Part shown: one piece after another, positions 26,427 to 35,356 of the stretch
Layout: each line of letters opens with the position of its first letter
Position numbering within the stretch: the first letter of the stretch is position 1
Origin: Paenibacillus barcinonensis
GTDB lineage: Bacteria; Bacillota; Bacilli; Paenibacillales; Paenibacillaceae
DNA length: 64,000 nt
Direction of reading: 5' to 3'
Assembly: GCF_003217495.1 (NCBI RefSeq)
Contig: NZ_QJSW01000001.1
Location: 558,001-622,000 of the forward strand
Translations under genes and position numbers: made by a program
Notes under the pieces: generated by a model
The model's input: only the letters and a program-made list of their open reading frames with translations
What the model was told of the DNA's origin: nothing
Database searches by the model: none

Positions 26427-26672
26427 TTATGATAGCTGTGTCATTTCTTCTAAGCATTGTGCGCATATGTAACGCTCTTTAAAGTCATTGACATCTTCCA
26501 TCGAACCGCAGAAAATACATTTCGGGCGGTATCTTTCAAGAATAATATGATCCCCTTGCACTAGAATTTCTACAGGATCTCCTTCATTCATTTGATACCT
26601 TTTACGCAAAGATTTAGGCAATACGATCCTACCCAATTGGTCAACTTTGCGAACTACTCCAGCTGGCTTCAT
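26427..26672 (-). CDS. AbrB/SpoVT-type DNA-binding regulator with C-terminal zinc ribbon
   Basis: This 81-residue protein has an N-terminal AbrB swapped-hairpin domain (1-47, GVVRKVDQLGRIVLPKSLRK). Its C-terminal half carries two cysteine pairs, CIFC at about 52-55 and CAQC at about 70-73. Such pairs suggest zinc binding. The classic AbrB C-terminus, which drives tetramer formation in Bacillus, is absent and replaced by this element. It is therefore a related transition-state-type regulator rather than AbrB itself. The target genes are unknown. It is monocistronic. Confidence 0.85.
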   Translation of the reverse strand: MKPAGVVRKVDQLGRIVLPKSLRKRYQMNEGDPVEILVQGDHIILERYRPKCIFCGSMEDVNDFKERYICAQCLEEMTQLS

Positions 26673-26841
26673 AGCTACGGCACACCTCTCCTATCTCACT
26701 CTGAATTTCTAGGTACATTAGTACTATATCTATAGATTCGCCAAAATTTTGTCGAATCCTGCTGGAAATAAACATTTTTTGTCCTTTTTTTTGAAAAATG
26801 TTTTTTCAGCGAAATCTAAGCTCATTTTGCATAATATTTTA

Positions 26842-27306
26842 CTAATCCAATCCAGGAAAATGTAGCTGACGCAACGCCTCATACACAATAATTGCTGCCG
26901 AATTGGAAAGATTTAACGAACGAACATCCCCTGTCATCGGCATTTTCATACAAGTCTCTGGATTTGCTGCAATTAACTCAGGTGGAAGTCCTTTTGTTTC
27001 TTTACCAAATACGAGAAAGTCTCCATCTTGAAACTCAAAATCACTGTAACGATTTTTGGCTTTCGTTGTTGCGTAGAAAAAACGTGCATCCGAATATTTC
27101 TCTTGCACCTCGGCAAACGAATCATGGTACTCAATATGGACTGCATGCCAGTAGTCCAGTCCCGCACGTTTAAGTGTAGCATCATCTGTCCGAAATCCCA
27201 ATGGACGAACGAGATGCAGATGGGTACCGGTTGCCGCACACGTCCGTGAAATATTGCCTGTGTTAGCTGGAATTTCCGGTTCAACAAGAACGATGTGTAA
27301 TGCCAT
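26842..27306 (-). CDS. trmL: tRNA (cytidine(34)-2'-O)-methyltransferase
   Basis: This 154-residue SPOUT methyltransferase methylates the ribose of the wobble base of tRNA-Leu isoacceptors. It has the short single-domain TrmL plan: N-terminal LVEPEIPANTGNISRTCAATG with conserved NxxxxxR, and a C-terminal trefoil knot with FGKETKGLPP and LNLSNSAAIIVYE. The length equals the family's. AGGAGACT precedes ATG at about nine bases. It is separated from serC by a terminator. Confidence 0.95.
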   Translation of the reverse strand: MALHIVLVEPEIPANTGNISRTCAATGTHLHLVRPLGFRTDDATLKRAGLDYWHAVHIEYHDSFAEVQEKYSDARFFYATTKAKNRYSDFEFQDGDFLVFGKETKGLPPELIAANPETCMKMPMTGDVRSLNLSNSAAIIVYEALRQLHFPGLD

Positions 27307-27364
27307 ATGTGTTAAGTCTCCTTTTTCAGTTCAGCTTCATAATTACAACAATCCTTTAATTCTA

Positions 27365-27400
27365 AAGAAAAGCCTCCCACACGTCAATGTGGAAGGCTTT
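27365..27400 (-). terminator. Terminator of serC
   Basis: AAGCCTTCCACA pairs with TGTGGGAGGCTT, followed by TTCTTT on the minus strand. Confidence 0.9.
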
Positions 27401-27474
27401 GGAACAGCGGCGATTCAGCAGTAAAACTGCTTCTAGAGGGCTCACCGCTGCAAGTTTTGATCTTGCCTTTGTAA

Positions 27475-28563
27475 TTACCCGTTTGTTTGCTGGAAATGGT
27501 TCATGAAGTCAGTGAGCGCCTTAACACTCTCGTATGGTGCAGCATTGTAGATAGACGCGCGAAGGCCGCCTACACTACGATGCCCTTTCAGACCAACAAA
27601 ACCTTCCTGCTCAGAAGCTTTAATAAATTTCTTTTCCAACTCCTCAGAGGCAAGACGGAACGTCACGTTCATTAACGAACGGTCTTCCGGCACAACGCAG
27701 CCACGGTAGAAATCACCGGATGAATCAATTGTATCGTAGAGAAGCTCGGCCTTTTTGATATTCTTCTGCTCTATACCAGCCAGACCGCCCTGCTCCTCAA
27801 TCCATTTCAGCACTTCGTTCACCATATAAACCGAGAAGGATGGCGGTGTATTGTACAACGAGTTGTTTTCCACATGTGTACTGTAACGGAACATGGTTGG
27901 AATGGTTTTTGGAGATTCACTTACCAGTTCCTCGCGTGCAATTACAACTGTAATGCCCGAAGGCCCAAGGTTTTTCTGTGCGCCTGCATAGATCATGCCA
28001 AATTGATTCAGGTCAAACGGCTTGCAGAAAATATCACTCGACATATCCGCAATCAGCGGGACCGATCCTGTATCAGGGAACGACTTGAACTGTGTGCCTT
28101 CAATCGTTTCGTTGGAAGTGATATGCACATAAGCCGTACGCTCAGGCAAATCCAGGTTCGAGACATCCGGCAATTTCATAAATTTATCCGCTTCCGATGA
28201 TGCTGCGATCCGTGTCTCACCAATCAGCTTCGCTTCAGACAGTGCCTTTTTGGCCCAGCTGCCTGTCATAATGTAACTGGCTGTCTGACCTGCACCGAGC
28301 AAATTCATCGGCAACATCGCAAACTGTGTGCTCGCACCGCCCTGCAGAAAGAGCACTTTATATCCTTTTGGATTGCCAAGCAACGACAACAGACGCTCCT
28401 GCGCTTCATTATGTACAGACTCGTACACGGCCCCGCGGTGAGACATCTCCATAATTGACATGCCTGTATTACGAAAATCTACAAATTCCGCCTGGGCACG
28501 TTCCAAAACTTCTAATGGCAATGCTGCTGGTCCTGCATTAAAGTTATACGCTCTCTTTGTCAC
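27475..28563 (-). CDS. serC: Phosphoserine aminotransferase
   Basis: This 362-residue PLP enzyme converts 3-phosphohydroxypyruvate to phosphoserine in serine synthesis and also acts in pyridoxal phosphate synthesis. The family start YNFNAGPAALP is clear and the PLP lysine lies in YAGAQKNLGPSG. The C-terminal GLKGHRSVGGLRASIYNA is typical. The longest frame begins at ATG 28584, but GGGGG sits six bases before GTG 28563, so the shorter form is likely. It is transcribed alone, with terminators both before and after. Confidence 0.94.
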   Translation of the reverse strand: MTKRAYNFNAGPAALPLEVLERAQAEFVDFRNTGMSIMEMSHRGAVYESVHNEAQERLLSLLGNPKGYKVLFLQGGASTQFAMLPMNLLGAGQTASYIMTGSWAKKALSEAKLIGETRIAASSEADKFMKLPDVSNLDLPERTAYVHITSNETIEGTQFKSFPDTGSVPLIADMSSDIFCKPFDLNQFGMIYAGAQKNLGPSGITVVIAREELVSESPKTIPTMFRYSTHVENNSLYNTPPSFSVYMVNEVLKWIEEQGGLAGIEQKNIKKAELLYDTIDSSGDFYRGCVVPEDRSLMNVTFRLASEELEKKFIKASEQEGFVGLKGHRSVGGLRASIYNAAPYESVKALTDFMNHFQQTNG

Positions 28564-28732
28564 AAAATCCCCCGCCCTTTCCATCCTTAACTGACATATG
28601 AAGTAAATATTATCGCTATGATATCAGTATTCCCCGACCGCTTCAAGGGAAATATGCACTGAAAACGCATTCCAGGCCATCAAATTCCTTTATCACCCTA
28701 AAAAGTTAAAGCACTGCACTGTTTACTTCAAG

Positions 28733-28767
28733 GAAAAGCCTCCGAGAGCAACTCCCGGAGGCTTTTG
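28733..28767 (-). terminator. Terminator of glnA
   Basis: AAAAGCCTCCG pairs with CGGAGGCTTTT. It follows the glutamine synthetase stop by about 35 bases on the minus strand. Confidence 0.9.
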
Positions 28768-28801
28768 AGCTGGAACCCACCCGGGTTCCGACCCCGACCG
28801 A

Positions 28802-30226
28802 TTAGCAGTCGAAGTAGAGGCTATACTCGTGCGGATGAATGCGGATTGCAACAGCTTTAGCTTCATCGCGCTTGAGGTTGATGTAATTATCAATGAATTC
28901 TTTGGTGAATACGCCGCCTTCAGTCAAGAATTCATGGTCAGCTGCAAGAGCATCCAATGCTTCTTCGAGAGAAGCCGGTACACTGCGGATATTTTCTTTA
29001 TCTGCATCAGACAGATCATAGATATTTTTGTCCAGTGGACCATATCCAAGCTCAGTCGGATTGATTTTGCGTTTGATTCCATCCAGACCCGCCATCAGCA
29101 TTGCGGAGAATGCCAGGTATGGGTTAGCTGTGGAGTCCGGTGTACGGAACTCGATGCGGCAGCCTTTAGGTGTTACAGCAGCAACCGGGATACGTACAGC
29201 TGCGGAACGGTTACCTTTGGAGTATACCAGGTTAACTGGTGCTTCATAACCAGGTACAAGACGTTTGAATGAGTTTGTACTTGGGTTTGTCAAAGCGATC
29301 AGTGCTGGAGCGTGGTACAGAATACCGCCGATATAGTGCAGAGCCATTTCGCTCAGGTTTGCATATCCGCCTTTGTCATAGAACAATGGGGAATCACCAT
29401 CGAAGATGGATTGGTGAACGTGCATTCCGCTACCGTTGTCGCCAAACAATGGTTTTGGCATGAACGTTGCTACTTTGCCATATTGACGTGCTGTATTATG
29501 AACAATGTATTTGTAAACAAGCAGGTTATCTGCTGTTTTCTTCAACGTATCAAAACGGAAGTTGATTTCAGCTTGACCAGCTGTTGCTACTTCATGGTGA
29601 TGACGCTCGATCGACAAGCCCGCTTCTTCAAGCAGACGGCACATTTCACTACGAATGTCTTGTTGAGTGTCCACAGGTGCTACTGGAACATATCCGCCTT
29701 TTGTGCGAACCTTGAAGCCCAGGTTGCCGCCTTCTTCTTTACGGTTGGTGTTCCATGATGCTTCTTCGGAATCTACATAATAAGAGGAGCTGTTTGTGCC
29801 GCTCTCATAACGAACATCGTCAAAGATGAAGAACTCGGACTCTGGTGCGAAGAACGCTGCTGTACCTACGCCGCTTTCTTTCAGGAAAGCTTCGGCTTTC
29901 ACTGCGATGCTGCGCGGGTCACGCTCATAACGCTCGCCATCCGGTGTGAAAATATCACACATAACATTCAATGTAGGGTGTGCAGTGAACGGATCGACAT
30001 AAGTCGCTTCAGGGTCCGGCATCATAACCATATCGGACTCTTCAATACCACGGAAACCTTGGATCGAAGAACCATCAAACGCTACTCCATTTACGAACGT
30101 GTCTGCATCAACAGCCGAAGCTGGCAAAGAGATGTGATGCGCACGACCAGCCAAATCTACAAAACGAAAATCTACCCACTCGATGTTGTTCTCTTGAATT
30201 GATTTCAATACGTTTTCAACCGACAT
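28802..30226 (-). CDS. glnA: Type I glutamine synthetase, long (GSI-beta-like) form
   Basis: This enzyme makes glutamine from glutamate, ammonia and ATP. Motifs seen are VAFDGSSIQGF, the metal-binding FFAPESEFF and the GNDGSGMHVHQS-type active site (here GDNGSGMHVHQS). With ATG 30226 (GGGAGG upstream) it is 474 residues, longer than the 444 residues usual for GlnA of Bacillus. Its C-terminus has KNIYDLS with Y403 aligned to the adenylylated tyrosine of E. coli. This makes it the beta subtype, not the usual Firmicute alpha form. No adenylyltransferase gene is in the window. It is not next to glnR. A GlnR-type site and a strong promoter lie upstream, so it is probably nitrogen-controlled. Confidence 0.94.
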   Translation of the reverse strand: MSVENVLKSIQENNIEWVDFRFVDLAGRAHHISLPASAVDADTFVNGVAFDGSSIQGFRGIEESDMVMMPDPEATYVDPFTAHPTLNVMCDIFTPDGERYERDPRSIAVKAEAFLKESGVGTAAFFAPESEFFIFDDVRYESGTNSSSYYVDSEEASWNTNRKEEGGNLGFKVRTKGGYVPVAPVDTQQDIRSEMCRLLEEAGLSIERHHHEVATAGQAEINFRFDTLKKTADNLLVYKYIVHNTARQYGKVATFMPKPLFGDNGSGMHVHQSIFDGDSPLFYDKGGYANLSEMALHYIGGILYHAPALIALTNPSTNSFKRLVPGYEAPVNLVYSKGNRSAAVRIPVAAVTPKGCRIEFRTPDSTANPYLAFSAMLMAGLDGIKRKINPTELGYGPLDKNIYDLSDADKENIRSVPASLEEALDALAADHEFLTEGGVFTKEFIDNYINLKRDEAKAVAIRIHPHEYSLYFDC

Positions 30227-30307
30227 GTATTCGTCCTCCCAAATATTCCGAACATTAAACAACCCCACGAAGAAAATGTCTATATATTCGAATTTTTTTC
30301 TGTCGTC

Positions 30308-30337
30308 ATTATAAAATCTCAAATGTGACATCGTCAA
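30308..30337 (-). promoter_or_regulatory. Sigma-A promoter of glnA
   Basis: On the minus strand TTGACG (30332-30337) is followed by an 18-base spacer and TATAAT (30308-30313), about 75 bases before the start codon. Confidence 0.85.
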
Positions 30338-30365
30338 TACTTATGTAAGGTATTTTTTGCGAGCA

Positions 30366-30382
30366 TGTTAGGTATACTTACA
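30366..30382. promoter_or_regulatory. GlnR/TnrA-type binding site
   Basis: TGTTAGGTATACTTACA fits the TGTNA-N7-TNACA consensus exactly. It lies about 30 bases upstream of the -35 box of the glnA promoter, a position suiting activation more than repression. The binding protein is inferred. Confidence 0.75.
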
Positions 30383-30548
30383 TTTTACAATACATATAAA
30401 TTCATATAACAACGGAAATTATACTCATTTGACCGGTTTAATGCGGTGAAGTAACCCCGAAAATCGCCTAAATGATGGAAAAACATAACATCATAAATGT
30501 TTCTTATCACCTTTGATTAATAAATATGTTCATCTGCGCAAAACAGAC
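30383..30548. other. Rest of the glnA-aroF intergenic region
   Basis: Apart from the GlnR-type site, the glnA promoter and the aroF terminator, nothing coding or structured is seen here. The sequence is AT-rich. Confidence 0.6.
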
Positions 30549-30610
30549 GAAAAACCGGACATCCACCCCAATTGCTCACATAGAACAATTCCGAGGTAGA
30601 AGTCCGGTTT
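30549..30610 (-). terminator. Terminator of the DAHP synthase gene
   Basis: AAACCGGAC pairs with GTCCGGTTT, followed by TTCG, with a smaller AATTGTTC/GAGCAATT-type stem inside. Confidence 0.85.
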
Positions 30611-30640
30611 GGATGACATATTTTTAGTTATACAGCGACA

Positions 30641-31705
30641 TTATACCCCTACACGAGCCGGGAAAAAGTCAGCAGGCTGTTTAGCTGTGTTAAACGTTTT
30701 GCCCACAATTGGAGCTAATTTCTCCAGATCCTGCAGCAGGTTCGCAAACTGATCAGGGAACAGAGATTGCACACCATCTCCAGTCATGGAGTTGTCAGGA
30801 TCCGTATGCATCTCAATGATCAGACCATTTGCTCCAGCAGCTACCGAAGCTTTGGTCATCGGCTCCACCAGCTCACGGCGGCCTGTTCCATGGCTTGGGT
30901 CAGAGATGACCGGCAAATGGCTCAGAGACTGCAATACAGGAATGGCAGACAGATCAAGCGTATTCCGCGTGTAAGACTCGAATGTACGGATACCGCGTTC
31001 ACACAGCATTACATTCGGATTACCGCCCGCCAGGATGTATTCCGCAGCATTAAGCAGCTCATCGTACGTCGCACTGAATCCACGCTTCAGCAATACAGGC
31101 TTACCACACTCGCCCAGCTTACGCAGCAAATCAAAGTTCTGCATGTTGCGTGTACCCACCTGCAGAATATCTGCGTACTCCGCACAGATATCCACATACT
31201 CCGGTGTCATAACTTCTGTGATCGTCAGCAGGTTATGCTTCTGTCCTGCTTCAGCCATCATGATCAAACCTTCTACACCTGTTCCCTGGAAGCTGTAAGG
31301 TCCTGTGCGTGGTTTGAAGGCCCCTCCGCGAAGCACCTGTCCGCCAGCAGCCTTAACCAAGCCTGCAATCTCATCAATCTGTGCTGCGGATTCAACCGCG
31401 CAAGGTCCACCCATTACGACAAGCTCTTTGCCGCCGATATCTACACCTTTGATTGAAATCACCGTATCTTCCGGGTGGAAGTCACGACTTGCCAGTTTGT
31501 AGGATTTCGAAATCTTCACCACATTCTCGACACCCTTCATCTGACGCAGATGTTCCTGCATTTTCGGCTCCACTTTACCGATCAATCCAATGATGGTGCG
31601 ATCCTCTCCACGGGATACATGTGCCTGAAGCCCTTCCTTCTCAATCACACTAACGATATCTTGAATTTGGTCCTCCGAGGTAGCTTTGCCTGCAATAACG
31701 ATCAT
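30641..31705 (-). CDS. aroF: 3-deoxy-7-phosphoheptulonate (DAHP) synthase, type I-beta with ACT-like N-terminus
   Basis: This 354-residue enzyme condenses phosphoenolpyruvate and erythrose 4-phosphate, the first step of the shikimate route. Residues 1-65 form a ferredoxin-like regulatory domain of the type found in Thermotoga DAHP synthase, which mediates feedback by aromatic amino acids. The barrel follows, with VVMGGPCAVES, LRGGAFKPRTGPYSFQG and ISDPSHGTGRRE. There is no chorismate mutase domain, unlike AroA of Bacillus subtilis. It is monocistronic with a clear terminator. No T-box or TRAP target was found upstream. Confidence 0.94.
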   Translation of the reverse strand: MIVIAGKATSEDQIQDIVSVIEKEGLQAHVSRGEDRTIIGLIGKVEPKMQEHLRQMKGVENVVKISKSYKLASRDFHPEDTVISIKGVDIGGKELVVMGGPCAVESAAQIDEIAGLVKAAGGQVLRGGAFKPRTGPYSFQGTGVEGLIMMAEAGQKHNLLTITEVMTPEYVDICAEYADILQVGTRNMQNFDLLRKLGECGKPVLLKRGFSATYDELLNAAEYILAGGNPNVMLCERGIRTFESYTRNTLDLSAIPVLQSLSHLPVISDPSHGTGRRELVEPMTKASVAAGANGLIIEMHTDPDNSMTGDGVQSLFPDQFANLLQDLEKLAPIVGKTFNTAKQPADFFPARVGV

Positions 31706-31908
31706 ATTATTTTCCCCATCCTTCCTTGTATAAGAGCACCTTTGTCCTTTGTGCGTCTGGTTGTGTAATTGTGAAATGTATTTCCAAAATAAACTGTCGC
31801 ACTTAAACGCTTGTTCGCTTTTAAGCTTTTAATCACTAAAGCAAATATACCACAGTTATTTCTTTTCGTCAAGGATGAAACGTACCTTCTATTGTCCCAA
31901 CAGATATT
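31706..31908. other. Upstream region of aroF
   Basis: No gene was found. The region is AT-rich and contains the aroF ribosome site GGATGGGG. I did not find a T-box consensus or another named leader. Confidence 0.5.
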
Positions 31909-31965
31909 AAAAAAACATCCCGCTCGTCATATCCAATGAAGGTGACACAGCAGGATGTTTCCCGT
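31909..31965 (-). terminator. Terminator of ispH
   Basis: AAACATCC pairs with GGATGTTT around a large inner loop, followed by TTTTAAT on the minus strand. Confidence 0.8.
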
Positions 31966-32011
31966 TTCTATACCTTATACATTTCACTATTTCGTGTATT
32001 TCCTCTGCAGA

Positions 32012-32965
32012 TTAAGTGGTGCGTGTCTTCTCTCTAACCGGAGGCAGTAGCTTGCTCATATTAACGGTACGCTTGATTTCCCACGTCTCCGGCTGATCAT
32101 GTTCATACTGCTCAAGATACTGAATAACTTCCTTTGTAATCGGTGTTGGAGTAGAAGCGCCGGAAGTCACCGCCACCTTCTGCACACCTTTCAGCCACTC
32201 CTGCTGGATTTCGGACACATCCGACACACGGTATGCCGTCACACCCGCAATCTCCTCTGACACCTGTGCCAGACGATTGGAGTTATTACTGCGTGGATCA
32301 CCTACAACAATCACAAGATCAGACTGACCCGCCTGTTCAGCTACAGCCTCTTGACGCACCTGTGTAGCAAGACAGATCTCATTATGAATCTCAGCGCCAG
32401 GAAACTTCTCCAGCAACCGGCTCATAATGTGTTTGATATCCCACTGACTCATCGTTGTCTGGTTGGTAATCAAAATTTTGCCCGCAGGCACACGCAAGTC
32501 TTCAATCTCTTCTTCCTTCTCAATCAGATGAACACGGTCTGGTGCAACACCAATCGCACCTTCTGGTTCCGGGTGATTCTTCTTACCGATATAAATAATC
32601 TCATAACCTTCCGCCGTTTTCTCACGGATCAGATCATGGGTCTTGGTCACATCAGGACATGTTGCATCCACTGTGGTCAGCCCTTTTTCCCGAGCCAGCT
32701 TGCGCACCTCCGGTGATACACCATGCGCTGTGAAAATAATGGTGCCGCTCTCCACCTGATTCAGTATTTCCATCCGATTTGGACCGTCAAGGGTAATGAT
32801 GCCCTCATCTTCAAATGAATCCGTCACATGTTGGTTATGCACAATCATGCCCAATATATAAATCGGCCGTGGTAAATCCAGATTACGTGCCGCCTGACGC
32901 GCCAGCACCATGGCGTCCACAACCCCGTAACAATATCCCCGCGGCGAAATTCGCAGTACTTCCAC
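32012..32965 (-). CDS. ispH: 4-hydroxy-3-methylbut-2-enyl diphosphate reductase
   Basis: This 317-residue iron-sulphur enzyme makes isopentenyl and dimethylallyl diphosphate in the last step of the methylerythritol phosphate route. The three cluster cysteines are in GYCYGV (C12), DATCPDV and NEICLAT. Other marks are VHNQHV with the substrate-binding histidine, and [10 protein letters not shown] near residue 226. The start is GTG, with a GGGTGG-type ribosome site. Its promoter (TATAAT) lies at the end of the histidine kinase gene just upstream. Confidence 0.96.
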   Translation of the reverse strand: MEVLRISPRGYCYGVVDAMVLARQAARNLDLPRPIYILGMIVHNQHVTDSFEDEGIITLDGPNRMEILNQVESGTIIFTAHGVSPEVRKLAREKGLTTVDATCPDVTKTHDLIREKTAEGYEIIYIGKKNHPEPEGAIGVAPDRVHLIEKEEEIEDLRVPAGKILITNQTTMSQWDIKHIMSRLLEKFPGAEIHNEICLATQVRQEAVAEQAGQSDLVIVVGDPRSNNSNRLAQVSEEIAGVTAYRVSDVSEIQQEWLKGVQKVAVTSGASTPTPITKEVIQYLEQYEHDQPETWEIKRTVNMSKLLPPVREKTRTT

Positions 32966-33031
32966 TTGGTTGCCACCCGCTTTCTTTCCGGCTATACAGC
33001 CGATGTAATTGCAGTCTTTTCTATTATACCT

Positions 33032-34492
33032 TTATTCAATAGGCGGGGCAAAGACAACCGGCAACCAGATGATAAACGTCGTTCCTTCCCCGCGTCTGGT
33101 CACAACTTCTACAGACCCGTTGTGCTCCTCAATAATCCATTTGGCGATGGATAATCCGAGTCCAATCCCCGGCGTGGCTCCGCGAGATTCATCCGCACGA
33201 TAGAAGCGATCAAATATAAAAGGCACCTGATCCCGTTCCATGCCGATCCCTGTATCACTGATGCGCAAGCCAACCTGCCCTTTATATAAGACAGCATCCA
33301 GGGTCACAGACCCCTCCGGTGTGTACTTAAACGCATTCTCGATAAAAATAAACAGCATCTGCTGCAAATAATCTTTGCTTCCATTCACATAAATACCGTT
33401 CAGGATCGACAGATCTCCCGGACGCCAGTCTGCTTGTCGATCCAGAAATTGCGCTCTGCGAGCCACTTCCTGTACGAGAATCTGTAAAGGAATCGGATTA
33501 AGCTCAATTCTCTGCCCTGTATCCGCTCTCGCGAGTGATAACATATCACTGATCAGACGGCTCATACGCTTGCCCTCATCAGCCATATCCTCGATTGCTT
33601 CCAGAGACATCTGCTTAATCGTGTCTTCATCCAGATTCGGGCGCTCCGCATCCTCTTGATCCCACAGCTTTTTGAGGAAATCTACATTCCCTCGAATCGT
33701 TGTCAACGGTGTCCGCAATTCATGAGAAGCATCCGATACAAAACGGCGCTGTGCGGCATTGGTCTCTTCCAAACCACGGAAAGACAATTCAGTACGCTCC
33801 AGCATGTTGTTCACCGTCTCAATAAGACGTCCGATCTCATCCTTAGGCCCGTTATACTGAATGCGAACGCTGAGATCATCACCGGATTGAATCTGATTGG
33901 CTGCATCAATTACATTAACCAGTGGCCGCATCGACTTGCGAGCCAGAATTAGACCCGATGTAATTGCAAGCGCCATCGCTACCAGCCAGCCCAGAATAAG
34001 AATGTTCCGCAGCGCTTCCAACAGACGCTCTTGTGAGCTGACATTCGCGCCCACTTGAAGCAGACCTCTGATCTCATTCGTTCCCTGAAGAGATAAGGCC
34101 TGCTGATTCACCAGAAAAGGAATGCCTTCCACGTTAATTTTCGATATACCAATTTCATGACGAATATTATGGATATTTACAATTGGGAAAGTGATTCCTG
34201 CTTTCTCCAGATTGCCTGAGAGCTTGAATGATCCCGTCTGGTAATCCACCAATTGAATATAAATTTGAGCCTCCTGCAGCTGACTCTCTGCAAACGGATC
34301 AAGATCAAGAGCCTGTGATAACGGATTAACCCCGATTTGCTCCGTGATTCTCAGACTTTTTTCCCTCAGCTGCTGCTCCACTTCATTGTACGTATTAAAA
34401 TATACAAAGGCATAGATGACTACACCCCAAAAAATCAGCACGGCTGCCAGAATCCCCGAATACCATGCGGTTAGCCTCAACCGAATGGACAT
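33032..34492 (-). CDS. Two-component sensor histidine kinase (HAMP-containing)
   Basis: This 486-residue membrane kinase pairs with the upstream OmpR-type regulator. It has a first helix at about 7-30, an outside sensor region (about 30-160) and a second helix at about 165-185. A HAMP domain, a HisKA domain with the phospho-histidine in DASHELRTPL, and a HATPase domain (FIFIENAFKYTP, ISDTGIGM, GIGLGLSIAKWI) follow. A GTG start would overlap the regulator gene, but ATG 34492 has AGAGGTGA at the right distance and starts one base after the regulator's stop. The stimulus is unknown. The HtrA protease gene nearby suggests an envelope-stress role like that of CssS. Confidence 0.92.
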   Translation of the reverse strand: MSIRLRLTAWYSGILAAVLIFWGVVIYAFVYFNTYNEVEQQLREKSLRITEQIGVNPLSQALDLDPFAESQLQEAQIYIQLVDYQTGSFKLSGNLEKAGITFPIVNIHNIRHEIGISKINVEGIPFLVNQQALSLQGTNEIRGLLQVGANVSSQERLLEALRNILILGWLVAMALAITSGLILARKSMRPLVNVIDAANQIQSGDDLSVRIQYNGPKDEIGRLIETVNNMLERTELSFRGLEETNAAQRRFVSDASHELRTPLTTIRGNVDFLKKLWDQEDAERPNLDEDTIKQMSLEAIEDMADEGKRMSRLISDMLSLARADTGQRIELNPIPLQILVQEVARRAQFLDRQADWRPGDLSILNGIYVNGSKDYLQQMLFIFIENAFKYTPEGSVTLDAVLYKGQVGLRISDTGIGMERDQVPFIFDRFYRADESRGATPGIGLGLSIAKWIIEEHNGSVEVVTRRGEGTTFIIWLPVVFAPPIE

Positions 34493-34493
34493 G

Positions 34494-35183
34494 TTACGAG
34501 TCACCTCTCAAAATATAGCCGGCCCCCCGGATCGTCTGAATGACACGCTTTCCTCCGTGCTCTTCCGTTTTCTGTCTCAGCATGGCAATGTAAACCTCCA
34601 GAACGTTGGATTCTCCGCTGTAATCATATCCCCAGATTTTATCCATAATCAGATCTCGGGACAGGACTCGCCTAGGATTCTGCATAAAGAGATGAAGTAA
34701 TTCGAATTCCTTCGCAGTCAGCTCCAGACGTTTTCCATCCCGAAATACCTCACGTGAATCGTTATCCAGAATGATATCCTCATACGCCAGACGGTTATCC
34801 GCCACACTGCTGATATCGGATTTACGGCGCAACAACGCCCGGACGCGAGCGAGCAGCTCTTCCAGCGCAAACGGTTTTACCAAATAATCATCAGCACCTG
34901 TATCCAATCCTGTGACTCTGCTCTGAACCTCATCTTTGGCCGTAAGCATCAAGACCGGAACTGTACTTCCAGCCTCTCTTAATCTGCGGCACACTTCAAA
35001 ACCGTCAATCTGCGGCATCATCACATCAAGCACCACGATATCGGGTTCTTTGTCCATCAGCTTGCTCAGACCTTCTGCCCCGTTGGAAGCTGTCTGTACC
35101 TCATATCCTTCAAATGCCAGCCCTCGGCGCAGCATAGACACAATTTTTTCGTCATCATCTACAATCAAAATAGTTGAGCGCAT
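34494..35183 (-). CDS. OmpR/PhoB-type response regulator
   Basis: This 229-residue regulator has a receiver domain with the phosphoacceptor aspartate in IVVLDVMMPQIDG (about residue 52) and a C-terminal winged helix (about 130-225) with the typical LTAKEFELLHLFMQNP. It forms an operon with the kinase gene, which begins one base after its stop. The htrA-like gene upstream ends in its own terminator, so this pair has its own promoter. ArlR- or CssR-like by general form, with no specific identity assigned. Confidence 0.92.
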   Translation of the reverse strand: MRSTILIVDDDEKIVSMLRRGLAFEGYEVQTASNGAEGLSKLMDKEPDIVVLDVMMPQIDGFEVCRRLREAGSTVPVLMLTAKDEVQSRVTGLDTGADDYLVKPFALEELLARVRALLRRKSDISSVADNRLAYEDIILDNDSREVFRDGKRLELTAKEFELLHLFMQNPRRVLSRDLIMDKIWGYDYSGESNVLEVYIAMLRQKTEEHGGKRVIQTIRGAGYILRGDS

Positions 35184-35292
35184 GGTCTTTCTCCTTTACC
35201 CTATCGTTTGTATTCCCATTGTAACAGGCCCGAGCCCGATTCGCACCTTCTCCATTTCAAGGCATGCCAGAAGCGATAATAAGGGCACAGTG

Positions 35293-35328
35293 CAAAAAAC
35301 GGAAGGGCCATCAAACCCTTCCGTTCTT
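35293..35328 (-). terminator. Terminator of the HtrA-like gene
   Basis: AACGGAAGGG pairs with CCCTTCCGTT, followed by TTTTGC on the minus strand. Confidence 0.92.
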
Positions 35329-35356
35329 ATTTACACCTGTCTTTGCATCATGTGCA

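Noticed and set aside
31706..31908. T-box before the DAHP synthase gene
   Set aside because: No GGGTGG-type T-box sequence with downstream terminator is present there.
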